A stretch of 20,426 nt of DNA from UBA5070 sp035913415. Its GTDB lineage: Bacteria > Fibrobacterota > Fibrobacteria > UBA5070. The stretch lies in contig JAMIIV010000208.1 of NCBI GenBank assembly GCA_035913415.1, forward strand, positions 1-20,426. Direction: 5' to 3'. The translations under genes were made by a program, and so were the position numbers. Positions 1 to 10,775 of this stretch are shown here, in pieces. The notes beneath the pieces are model-generated. The model was not told the DNA's origin, did not search any database, and saw only the letters and a list, made by a program, of their open reading frames with translations. The number at the start of each line of letters is the position of its first letter. Position 1 is the first letter of the stretch.

Positions 1-1055
1 GGGCCACCGGAGCTTTGTGGCCAGCCGTCACCGCCCTGGGCGGTGTGGGCATGGCGGTGTTGTTGTGGCGCGGCGCCGTACGTGTCCACGACGGCACCCT
101 CTCGGTGGGCGCCCTCGCCACAGCGACCATGCTCTTCTTCCGCCTCCAGTGGCCCCTCATCGGGCTGGGCTGGGTCTCCAGCATGCTGCAGCGGGGTGCC
201 ACAAGTCTGGGGCGCATCCAGGCTCTGGAGCGCGACATCGCGGCTTGGGAGGCCTCCGAAAACGCCGCGTCGGTGGAACACCTGCCCCCGCCCCGCACCA
301 CCCCGCCCCGGCTGGAAGTGCGCAACCTCTCGTTCCGGTACGCCGACGACCGCCCCTGGGTGCTGCGCGACCTCTCCTTCACGCTGGAAGCCGGCCAGGG
401 ACTGGGAATCGCCGGCGGGCCCGGCTCGGGCAAGACCACGTTGCTGCACCTGGTCTCGGGATTGCGTCGCCCTCCCCCGGGCACGGTGTTCCTGGACGGA
501 CAGGATCTGTCTCAAGTTCCGGCATCCGAAGCCGCCGCCCGTTTCGCCCTGGTACCGCAGGACGGTTTCCTCTTTTCGGCCACCATCGCCGAAAACCTGT
601 CCATGGGCCGCCCCGACGGCGCCCCGGACGCATCGCCGGACGCATGGCTTGTCGCCTCGTGTTTCGACCAGGACCTTCCCCAGATCCCCGGTGGCATCCA
701 GGCGGTGCTCGGTGAGCGAGGCATCAACCTCTCGGGCGGCCAGCGCCAGCGCCTGGCCCTGGCCCGCGCCCTGGCCAAAGACGCCTCCATCCTGCTTCTG
801 GACGACACCCTCTCGGCGGTCGACGCCCAGACGGAAACGCGCATCCTGGAGCGGCTGGCACCGCACCTGGCGGGTCGCTCGCTCCTCCTCGCCTCGCACC
901 GCTACTCCGCCTTCCGCTTCGCCTCGCGGGTGCTGGTGCTGGAAAACGGGAGCTTGGCCGAGCAGGGCACCCACGACGAACTCGTCGGTCTGGGCGGCTA
1001 CTACGCCCGCGCCTGGCAGCTCCAGTCCCTCGAACAGGAGATCGCCTCCGCATGA
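1..1055 (+). CDS. ABC exporter half-transporter, MdlA-like (5' partial)
   Basis: ATP-binding end of a type I ABC exporter subunit. The reading frame is open from base 3, so most of the transmembrane domain lies outside the window. Counting from the TTG at 15, residues 1-65 are the end of the membrane domain. The nucleotide-binding domain follows, with Walker A GGPGSGKT (134-141), a Q-loop (VPQDGFLFS), the signature LSGGQ (239-243), Walker B LLLDD (260-264) and the switch His295. The residue after Walker B is Asp264, not the usual catalytic Glu. This is known for the degenerate-site partner of heterodimeric exporters such as E. coli MdlA and Thermotoga TM287. The stop codon overlaps the next gene's ATG (ATGA), implying coupled translation of two subunits. 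It probably exports a lipid, peptide or drug across the inner membrane. The substrate cannot be read from the sequence. Confidence 0.9.
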   Translation, partial: ATGALWPAVTALGGVGMAVLLWRGAVRVHDGTLSVGALATATMLFFRLQWPLIGLGWVSSMLQRGATSLGRIQALERDIAAWEASENAASVEHLPPPRTTPPRLEVRNLSFRYADDRPWVLRDLSFTLEAGQGLGIAGGPGSGKTTLLHLVSGLRRPPPGTVFLDGQDLSQVPASEAAARFALVPQDGFLFSATIAENLSMGRPDGAPDASPDAWLVASCFDQDLPQIPGGIQAVLGERGINLSGGQRQRLALARALAKDASILLLDDTLSAVDAQTETRILERLAPHLAGRSLLLASHRYSAFRFASRVLVLENGSLAEQGTHDELVGLGGYYARAWQLQSLEQEIASA

Positions 1056-2791
1056 AGACCCGCGACTCCTCCCTGGTGCGCCGCCTCTGGCCCTTCGCTC
1101 GCCCCGTCCGCGGCCTGCTGGCGCTGGCCGCCCTGCTCATGGTCGCCGAAGAACTGCTGCCCTTCGCCGGCCCCCACCTGCTCAAGAAGGTCATCGACCA
1201 CCTCGAGGCGGGAGGCCCCGTTTCGGGGGTGCACGCCATGGCCATTCTGTTCCTGTCGGCCGTGCTGGGGGCCGCGTTGGCGGGCTTCCTGCGCGCCGTG
1301 GCCATCGAGAACGTGAGCGCCCGCGTGGTGCACGGACTGCGCACCTCGTTGTGGCGCCATGTGCAGGGCCAAGGCATGGCCTTCTTCCACAAACGGCCGC
1401 TGGGCGAACTGATGACGCGCCTGAACAACGACGTCGACAGCGTGAACCGGCTGCTGTCGGAGGTCGTACTGGACCTGTCCGGCTCCATCCTGATGATCGT
1501 GTTCGGATCGGCCTACATGCTGGTGGCCGACTGGCGGCTGGCGCTGTGCTGCCTGCTGTTCCTTCCGCCCATGCTCCTGGCCACGCACATCTTCCGCATC
1601 AAGGTCCGCGACTCCAACAGGGAAGTCCGGCAGGAATTGTCCATCCTGAACACCAGCCTGCAGGAGAACCTTTCGGGTTCGGCGCTGGTGCGGATCTTCG
1701 GTCTGGAAAGCCGCCGACAGCGCGACTTCGCCCGCCACAACGCCGACTACCGCAAGGCGTGGTTCCGCAATGTGGACTACTACTCGCGCTACTTCCCCGT
1801 TCTGAACCTGCTCACGGAACTGGCCACGGCCCTGCTGTTCCTGGTGGGCACCTGGCTGTTCGCCCGCGACATGGCGAGCCTGGGCACCCTGGCCTCGTTC
1901 TCGTGGACCATGGGCATGTTCTTCCGCCCGCTGCGCGAACTGTCAGATCGCATCACCAACCTGCAGCAGTCGCTGACCGCCGCCGAACGCGTCTTCGGTG
2001 TTTTCGACGAACGCTCCGTGGTCCCGGCCACCGGCTCCACTCCCCTTCCCGCGCCCTCCGGGCAGGTGGAATTCCGCGACGTGGTGTTCGGATACGCTCC
2101 GGAGAATCCCGTTGTGAAGGGCATTTCCTTCACCATCCGCCCCGGCACCACCACCGCCCTGGTGGGGGCCACCGGATCGGGCAAGAGCACCCTGGCCGCC
2201 CTGCTGGCGCGTTTCCACGATCCCGACGCGGGCAGTATCCTGGTCGACGGCGTGGACCTGCGCGACCTGGATCCGTCCGATCGAGGACGCGCCTTCGGCA
2301 TCGTGTTGCAAGAGCCCTACCTGTTCCCCGGAAGCCTGGCCGACAACGTGAGCCTGGGTCGCGACGTACCCCGCGCGCGCATCGAGGCACTGTTGCGCGA
2401 GGTGCGCCTGGGCGACCTCCTGGACAGTCTGCCGCAGGGCATGGACACCGAGGTGGGAGAACGCGGCGCCCGCTTGTCCACCGGACAGAGACAACTTTTG
2501 TCGTTCGCACGGGCGTTGTGCCAGGATCCCGCCGTGCTGGTCCTGGACGAAGCCACCGCCTCCATCGATTCGCAGTCGGAGGAGGCCCTGCAGGAGGTCA
2601 CGCGCCGCCTGCTGGGTGAACGCTCCGCCTTGGTGATCGCCCACCGCCTGGCCACCATCCGCGACGCCGACGAGATCGTGGTGTTGGCCCATGGCGAGGT
2701 GCGCGAACGCGGCGACCACGCGGCCCTGATCGAAAAACAGGGCCTCTACGCGCGTCTTTGGAAATTGCAGGGCAGCCGCGGCGCGGGCTGA
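1052..2791 (+). CDS. ABC exporter half-transporter, MdlB-like
   Basis: Complete 579-residue fused membrane/ATPase subunit, the usual length for an MsbA/MdlB-type exporter. Residues about 20-315 form the six-helix exporter domain. The ATPase domain has Walker A GATGSGKST (372-380), signature LSTGQ (475-479), Walker B LVLDE with catalytic Glu500, D-loop SID and switch His531. The signature departs from LSGGQ while the catalytic Glu is intact. Its upstream partner shows the reverse, a standard signature and Asp for Glu. That is the arrangement of heterodimeric exporters with one active and one degenerate ATP site. It starts inside the stop codon of the upstream gene (ATGA) and ends 7 bp from the stop of a convergent gene, with no clear intrinsic terminator. 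Family assignment is firm; substrate is unknown. Confidence 0.93.
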   Translation: MKTRDSSLVRRLWPFARPVRGLLALAALLMVAEELLPFAGPHLLKKVIDHLEAGGPVSGVHAMAILFLSAVLGAALAGFLRAVAIENVSARVVHGLRTSLWRHVQGQGMAFFHKRPLGELMTRLNNDVDSVNRLLSEVVLDLSGSILMIVFGSAYMLVADWRLALCCLLFLPPMLLATHIFRIKVRDSNREVRQELSILNTSLQENLSGSALVRIFGLESRRQRDFARHNADYRKAWFRNVDYYSRYFPVLNLLTELATALLFLVGTWLFARDMASLGTLASFSWTMGMFFRPLRELSDRITNLQQSLTAAERVFGVFDERSVVPATGSTPLPAPSGQVEFRDVVFGYAPENPVVKGISFTIRPGTTTALVGATGSGKSTLAALLARFHDPDAGSILVDGVDLRDLDPSDRGRAFGIVLQEPYLFPGSLADNVSLGRDVPRARIEALLREVRLGDLLDSLPQGMDTEVGERGARLSTGQRQLLSFARALCQDPAVLVLDEATASIDSQSEEALQEVTRRLLGERSALVIAHRLATIRDADEIVVLAHGEVRERGDHAALIEKQGLYARLWKLQGSRGAG

Positions 2792-2798
2792 GCCGATC

Positions 2799-3473
2799 CT
2801 ACGGAGCCGGGTGCACCCCGAGCACCCGATCCACCTGGATGCCCACGGACGATTCGCGCACGGCCAGGAGCAAGGTGTCCCCCGGTGCGATCTCGGCGCG
2901 CTGGGACTCGGTCAGGAAACAGGTTTCGAAGGCCTCCGGAACGTCGGGGAAGGCCACGATGGCGGGGCGCTTGCAGTTGCGGCGCGTGGGGATCTCCGGC
3001 ATGTCCAGCAGCAGGGCGGGACGAATCCCTTCGCGTCCCCACAACCGGGTGACCCACTGGGGGCCCAGCCGGTGCGAGACGTACCAGCCGGCGGCGGAAC
3101 CGGCGACCACCAGCAGGCCCGCCAGCACGGGCAGGAACGGGTCGCGGGCCCGTTTGCCGTGGCGCGCGACCATTTCCCGCCGGAAACGGAACCAGCTCGA
3201 ACGATGGACCAGCCACGCCGACGCGAACAATCCGACCCACGGGCCCGAAGCCACCAGGAACGCCGCCAGGGGCGAACGCGGAGGAACCAGGACGCCGCCC
3301 TTCATCTCGGCGATCGTCACCACCATCAGGATAGCGACCAGGGAAACGACCATCGCCACGTCGCGCGGCGTCCAGGGGTCCCGGGCCGCGGCGGACTTCG
3401 GCTTCCGCGCACGGACGGATTCCGTCTTCCCCGTTCCGGCAGCGCGACTGCGCCGTTTTGGTGCGTCGGCCAC
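2799..3473 (-). CDS. Membrane protein of unknown function
   Basis: Not recognised as a known family. The predicted 224-residue protein has a basic, disordered-looking N-terminus (about residues 1-36, rich in Lys, Arg and Ala). Three hydrophobic segments follow at about 39-56, 69-89 and 113-133, then a soluble C-terminal part of about 90 residues with Cys167 and Cys185. I chose the GTG at 3473 because it has GGAG seven bases upstream and sits one base after the stop of the preceding gene. A TTG at 3497 would add eight residues but lacks such a site and would overlap that gene by 23 bp. It is co-transcribed with the secreted-protein gene just upstream, so the two products may act together in the envelope. 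Function is open. Confidence 0.65.
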   Translation of the reverse strand: MADAPKRRSRAAGTGKTESVRARKPKSAAARDPWTPRDVAMVVSLVAILMVVTIAEMKGGVLVPPRSPLAAFLVASGPWVGLFASAWLVHRSSWFRFRREMVARHGKRARDPFLPVLAGLLVVAGSAAGWYVSHRLGPQWVTRLWGREGIRPALLLDMPEIPTRRNCKRPAIVAFPDVPEAFETCFLTESQRAEIAPGDTLLLAVRESSVGIQVDRVLGVHPAP

Positions 3474-3474
3474 C

Positions 3475-4077
3475 TCAAGGCTCCAGATGGCATTCAAGGG
3501 TGGTGATGTAGGGCACCGGGATCTTCTCGAGGGGTTTCCATCCGGCGGGACGCAGGTGGGTCTGGTAGAACTCGAATTCCCCCGCCTTCTGGTAGGAGAG
3601 TTTTTCGATGTGGACCAGACAACGCGGGAACCCCGCAGAGGCGAACACCCTTGTCTGCGCCGCGAAGAGCCCCGAATCGGTCATCAGGCGGCGGACCAGG
3701 GGATACTCGGACGTGTCCCAGGCGTATTGCTTCTTCGGCCGGCGCTTCCAAGCGGTGGACCTCTTGAGGATCTCCCCCCAGCGCCCCATGAGGACCGGCG
3801 AGTGGAAAAGGTCCACACCCGTGAGCACACGGCGCGGCTTGGCCCCCGCGGCTTCGAACAACGCATCCAGCGCCGCGCGCTGGGTCTCGCGCACCAGGGA
3901 ATCGTCCGGGTCGCAGGGGCTGTGCACCTGCATCGACACGGCCCCGGGCTCCCGGAACCACCCACGCACCACACAAGTACCCACCGTGTCGATGACCGAC
4001 CAGGCACCGTCCTCGAGGCGGTTCACGGGAGCGGTGAACAGGAGGGCGGCCAGACTCGCGAGGGGGAAGAGGATCAT
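3475..4077 (-). CDS. Small secreted protein of unknown function
   Basis: Predicted 200-residue protein, not recognised. The first 16-17 residues are a short hydrophobic stretch (MILFPLASLAALLFTA) that looks like a signal peptide, though without the usual positive N-region. The mature part has five Cys (two in its first third, one about residue 151, one near the C-terminus) and a basic patch, KRRPKK, near residue 113. No catalytic motif stands out. Its stop lies one base from the likely GTG start of the next gene, so the two form a tight unit. There is no convincing Shine-Dalgarno sequence. A TATCCT box lies 11 nt before the ATG. Competing frames across this stretch are open too, but only this one gives a signal-like start and good junction spacing. 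Confidence 0.6.
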   Translation of the reverse strand: MILFPLASLAALLFTAPVNRLEDGAWSVIDTVGTCVVRGWFREPGAVSMQVHSPCDPDDSLVRETQRAALDALFEAAGAKPRRVLTGVDLFHSPVLMGRWGEILKRSTAWKRRPKKQYAWDTSEYPLVRRLMTDSGLFAAQTRVFASAGFPRCLVHIEKLSYQKAGEFEFYQTHLRPAGWKPLEKIPVPYITTLECHLEP

Positions 4078-4088
4078 GGACCAAACCT

Positions 4089-4094
4089 AGGATA
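4089..4094 (-). promoter_or_regulatory. Possible -10 box, TATCCT
   Basis: On the minus strand TATCCT ends 11 nt before the ATG at 4077, which has no Shine-Dalgarno sequence. It fits four of six bases of TATAAT but matches the window's recurring TAnnTT box only partly. No -35 element was seen. Confidence 0.25.
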
Positions 4095-4136
4095 CGGAGA
4101 GAACCACGGTGGTCGAGCTACGGGGACCGAAGGGAA

Positions 4137-5852
4137 CTACAGGTCGAACCAACGGAAGCCGTCACGGCCGGCGATGACGCACACGGCGGTGCGGATTTCC
4201 AGGTGCGGGAACTGGGCCAGGGTGTCGCGTTTGTAGCCCTCGAGCTGGGCCACGGCGTCGGGCGGGGCTTCCGCGAGGTCTTCCAGGCGCAGGCCGCCGG
4301 ACTTGGTGTGGTCCTTGAACTCCACGATCCACTTCCGATGACGGTGCGGGCTTTCGGGGCGGCCCAGCATTTCCCAGTCGCTGCGGCCGCTGGGGTGGTT
4401 CACCTCGATCCCGAACGTGAACTCGCCCGACAGGTGGCGTGTGCACAGCTCGAAGAACGTGGTGCGGAAGAAGTTCTCGTTCATCTTGTCGAAGGCTTGG
4501 GCCGGAATCTGTCCGACATAGGTCTGCCAGTAGCCTCCGAAAAGCGCTCCCAGATCAAGGTTTGTCCGGAAGGCCCGGAACCATTCCACGTAGCCACGCG
4601 TGATGTTCATGCGGGCAAGTTCGGTGTAGTAATGGGCGAAGATCGAGGCCAGCGTCTGGTTGGGGAAGGCGAGGGTATCGCGATCCTTGATGGTGAGCAT
4701 CCCCAGGAAGAACAGGCTGGCCGCCGCATGGTCGCGATCGAAGAACCGCTCCATGTTGAACCGATCGGACAGGCTCGAGATATCGAAGGGCAGGCCGTTG
4801 CCGCGCAGCAGTTCCTGCATGAGCGCCAGCGCGGACTCGTCACCGAAGCCCAGGCGCTCCACCCAGCTCACGTCGGTCTTGACGTTGGGGTCGATCATGT
4901 CGGAGGGGTATTCACCGTCCAGAGCCCAGGCTTTGAGGAAGTAGGTCAGGATGGTGCTGTTGTAGAGCGTCTCGGGCGCGCCCGACAGAAAACGGTACCC
5001 ATTGTACCAGTTGCGCACCAGCTCGCGCGTGGCAGGGAGACTCTCCGCAGCGATGCCGTACCCTTGCGCGACATCATCCAGATACGCATCCACCTCGGCC
5101 TGGGTGAATCCCAACATTCCGTGCAGCGACTTCTTGAGCGTGACCACCTCGGCGATGTTGAACCCGCTGGTGAGGTCGTCCATGGTGATGGGCAGAACCC
5201 CGGTGATGAACACCTTCCCGATGGACCGGCTTTCGCACCCGGCCTTGATCGCCTTGAAGAAGGTGCGGAAGAAGCTGTCCCCGCTGGTGAGGTTGCCGTA
5301 GAGATCGTCGCGACCCGTGGTCACGAACTGATTGGCGAAGTTGTCGTATTCGTCGATGATGAGGTAGAGCGGGGGCAGGTCGTTCTTGAGAATCACGGAA
5401 ACCAGGGCATCCATCCACTGGGTTGCCGGTTGCGACCAGTCGAACTCCACGCGTCCCTCGAGGAAGGATCCGTAGCGGCTTTGGAAACGATCGAACGCCT
5501 CCCGGCAAACACTCCGGAAATTCCGCTCCAGCACCGCGATGTCGGTGCTCACCTGCACCAGCGAGAAGTTCAGCCGCAGCACCAGGAACGAATTGCGCAA
5601 GGCCGTGGGATCGCGCCCGATATCCAGATCGCCGAACAGGGCATCGAACTTGGGGCGGCGCAGGATGTCGTAGTAGCACTCCAGCGTGCTGCACCAAAGC
5701 GTCTTGCCGAAGCGACGCGGCCGCAGGAACACCGGAACCCGGTAGGCCTCCAGGGCCCGGATGTAAGCCGTCTTGTCGACCAGCCGGTAGCCTTCTTCGC
5801 GGATCTCCTCGAAGTTGGCGACGGCGTACGGAAGCTTCAGCGGTGCGGTCAT
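4137..5852 (-). CDS. AAA-ATPase-like protein with PD-(D/E)XK nuclease domain
   Basis: Predicted 571 residues. The N-terminus (FEEIREEGYRLVDKT) and a Walker A-like RPRRFGKT (44-51) match the AAA-ATPase-like family that carries a C-terminal DUF1703 nuclease domain. Walker B is LIIDEYDNF (164-172). The C-terminal domain keeps the PD-(D/E)XK pattern: Asp492 in GRSDWE, Glu511 and Lys513 in IVEFK, and Gln536. Both halves therefore look intact. The family is abundant, often multi-copy, in Bacteroidetes and anaerobes; its role is not settled and mobile-element or defence links are suggested only by fold. I took the ATG at 5852 because family members begin a few residues before the FEEI motif. An in-frame ATG at 5990 would add 46 residues that do not look like the family and would start next to a terminator. 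It stands alone, with no Shine-Dalgarno sequence. Confidence 0.85.
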   Translation of the reverse strand: MTAPLKLPYAVANFEEIREEGYRLVDKTAYIRALEAYRVPVFLRPRRFGKTLWCSTLECYYDILRRPKFDALFGDLDIGRDPTALRNSFLVLRLNFSLVQVSTDIAVLERNFRSVCREAFDRFQSRYGSFLEGRVEFDWSQPATQWMDALVSVILKNDLPPLYLIIDEYDNFANQFVTTGRDDLYGNLTSGDSFFRTFFKAIKAGCESRSIGKVFITGVLPITMDDLTSGFNIAEVVTLKKSLHGMLGFTQAEVDAYLDDVAQGYGIAAESLPATRELVRNWYNGYRFLSGAPETLYNSTILTYFLKAWALDGEYPSDMIDPNVKTDVSWVERLGFGDESALALMQELLRGNGLPFDISSLSDRFNMERFFDRDHAAASLFFLGMLTIKDRDTLAFPNQTLASIFAHYYTELARMNITRGYVEWFRAFRTNLDLGALFGGYWQTYVGQIPAQAFDKMNENFFRTTFFELCTRHLSGEFTFGIEVNHPSGRSDWEMLGRPESPHRHRKWIVEFKDHTKSGGLRLEDLAEAPPDAVAQLEGYKRDTLAQFPHLEIRTAVCVIAGRDGFRWFDL

Positions 5853-5860
5853 GGTGGGAG

Positions 5861-5868
5861 CAAAGGTA
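5861..5868 (-). promoter_or_regulatory. Candidate -10/-7 box, TACCTTTG
   Basis: Minus-strand TACCTTTG lies 8 nt before the ATG at 5852. It matches the Bacteroidetes -7 consensus TAnnTTTG exactly, but no TTG -33 element is present at the expected distance. With no Shine-Dalgarno sequence, a leaderless transcript is likely. Confidence 0.4.
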
Positions 5869-5994
5869 GGTTCCCGCCCTCCATCATCTGGGTGAGAGCC
5901 ATTGATCAACAAGTACAAGCGAACGGAATCCATTCTTTCGAGCACTGGGGTGGGAAACTGAATCCCATAGAGCCAACGACCAAGCGCCAAGATG

Positions 5995-6029
5995 AAAAAG
6001 CCCGCCCCGGCGGATGGCCGGAGCGGGCT
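5995..6029 (-). terminator. Rho-independent terminator of the nifJ operon
   Basis: Read on the minus strand, AGCCCGC pairs with GCGGGCT (plus-strand arms 5999-6005 and 6023-6029), with a further CCGG/CCGG stem inside the loop, and is followed by TTTTT. It lies about 30 bp past the stop of the flavoprotein gene. Confidence 0.85.
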
Positions 6030-6039
6030 CGGGAAACAG

Positions 6040-6058
6040 TCTGACGGATTCCGTCAGA
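6040..6058 (-). repeat. Perfect 9-bp inverted repeat next to stop codon
   Basis: TCTGACGGA and TCCGTCAGA flank a single base and abut the stop codon of the flavoprotein gene. With the terminator just beyond, the transcript end carries two hairpins in a row. It may protect the 3' end; it has no T-tract of its own. Confidence 0.6.
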
Positions 6059-7062
6059 TCAGACGAAGCGGTCGTCCAGGGAGCTGAGCGCCTTCATGTA
6101 CTGGGCGCGTTCGAACATGGCGGGCTCGGGAGCCTTGGCCTGGCTCATGGATCCGCGCATCTGGTCGAAGGACTCGTATTCCTTCTCCAGCATCCAGGCG
6201 GCGGCTCCATCGACGATCTCGCGAGCGCGCTGGGGTCCGTTCTGGAGGAGCTCGGAGGCCACTTGCACCACCTGGGCACCGGCCATCACGCCCTTGATCA
6301 GGTCGCGCGAGCTGTGCACACCGCCGGAAAGGGCGATCTGCGCCGGGGTGCGGCCGGCCAGGATGGCCGTCCAGCGCAGCGGGAGACGGAGGTCGTCCGA
6401 GCTGGAGAGCGAGGCCTGGGTGACCACGGCGAGCTGGTCGGGATCGAGGTCGGGCTGCAGGAACCGATTGAAGAGCGTGACGCTCTTGGCACCGGCCAAC
6501 GACAGCCGCCAGACCAGGTTGGGAAGCGACGAGTAGAAGGGCGAAAGCTTCACCGAAACGGGAATATTCACCTTTCCGGTCACTTCGACGACGAGGTCGC
6601 CGAGCTTCTCTTCCAGGGCGCTGCTGGACAGGTCCGGGTCGGTGGCGACCTGGTACACGTTCAGTTCCAGGCCGTCGGCTCCGGCTTCCTCGATGCGGCG
6701 GGCCCATTCGGTCCAGCCGCCCTTGGTGCAGCCGTTCAGGCTTGCGATGACGGGAACCGTCACAGCCTTCTTGATGGCCGCGACGTGCTTGAGGTATTCC
6801 TCGGGTCCCAGGTTGTAGTTGCCCAGGTCGGGGAAGTAGTCGAGCGCCTCGGGGTGCGAGTTGGTGGCACGGGACAGGAAGTGGTCGAGTTCCTTCTGCT
6901 CGTGGAGGAACTGCTCCTCGAACAGGGAGTAGACCACGATCGCGCCTACGCCGCCCTCGTCGAGCTTCTTGGCGCTATCGACCTTGCGGGTCAGGGGCGA
7001 CGCGGAAGCGACAAGGGGGTTCCGCAGCGCGATCCCCATCCAGGTGGTGGCGAGGGTGGCCA

Positions 7063-7063
<1 letters not shown>
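6059..7063 (-). CDS. Dihydroorotate dehydrogenase-like flavoprotein
   Basis: Predicted 334-residue TIM-barrel protein of the FMN-dependent DHOD superfamily. Visible landmarks are NPLVASASPLT (15-25) near the N-terminus, ELNVYQ (133-138), VKLSPF (171-176), SGGVHS (246-251) and GAQVVQVAS (262-270), the last two in the usual phosphate/FMN-binding half of the barrel. The region that reads ELNxSCPN in true PyrD enzymes is ELNVYQVATDPDL here, without the catalytic Cys/Ser loop, so pyrimidine synthesis is doubtful. This subfamily is known next to nifJ in several bacteria, often annotated only as DHOD-like. The ATG at 7063 overlaps the nifJ stop (TGATG) and has AAGGTGG upstream; a GTG directly before it is possible. 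Tight coupling to nifJ suggests a redox partner or an oxidoreductase fed by ferredoxin, which is inference. Confidence 0.88.
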
Positions 7064-10611
<3,548 letters not shown>

Positions 10612-10620
<9 letters not shown>

Positions 10621-10633
10621 AGCCAGATCTCCC
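10612..10633 (-). promoter_or_regulatory. nifJ start codon and strong Shine-Dalgarno
   Basis: Minus-strand GGGGAG is followed by an 8-nt spacer and the ATG at 10620. It decides the start over in-frame upstream codons. Confidence 0.75.
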
Positions 10634-10636
10634 CTT

Positions 10637-10713
10637 TCCGGATTAACTGCGGAACGAATATTAAGATCCCTGGATCCAGTTTGCATGGGGTTGCGGACCA
10701 AAATATCCGGATT
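10637..10713. promoter_or_regulatory. nifJ/bamD divergent control region with AATCCGGA repeat
   Basis: The 155-bp gap between divergent nifJ and bamD holds two copies of AATCCGGA on the minus strand (plus 637-644 and 706-713 past 10000), 69 bp apart, plus an AT-rich TAATAT (10658-10663, minus) that could be a nifJ -10 box. One repeat lies between that box and the Shine-Dalgarno, the other upstream of it. Paired operator sites are possible but unproven. Confidence 0.3.
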
Positions 10714-10759
10714 TAGGCGGACACCCTGCTGGGGGGAGGGCGGTCAGGCCGGAGGAGAC

Positions 10760-10765
10760 TACATT
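10760..10765 (+). promoter_or_regulatory. Candidate -10 box of bamD, TACATT
   Basis: TACATT ends 10 nt before the ATG at 10776. There is no Shine-Dalgarno at working distance (the nearest, GGAGGAG, is about 18 nt too far and could pair with CCTCC just before the start). Confidence 0.35.
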
Positions 10766-10775
10766 ACCCTCCATC

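Noticed and set aside
43..2619. An 858-codon open frame spanning both ABC genes
   Set aside because: Product is Arg/Pro/Ser-rich without domains; the overlapping frames encode full ABC ATPase motifs.
2799..4084. Alternative open frames on both strands over the two hypothetical genes
   Set aside because: They give Arg/Pro/Gly-rich products without signal or membrane segments and have poor junctions; the chosen frames have a signal-like start, coherent helices and an SD-supported overlap.
5853..5990. N-terminal extension of the AAA-ATPase-like protein by 46 residues
   Set aside because: Family members start close to the FEEI motif, and the extension would begin within a few bases of the nifJ operon terminator.
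10621..10701. N-terminal extension of nifJ by 27 residues
   Set aside because: No Shine-Dalgarno at the upstream start, and the extension covers the likely promoter; the ATG at 10620 has GGGGAG eight bases upstream.
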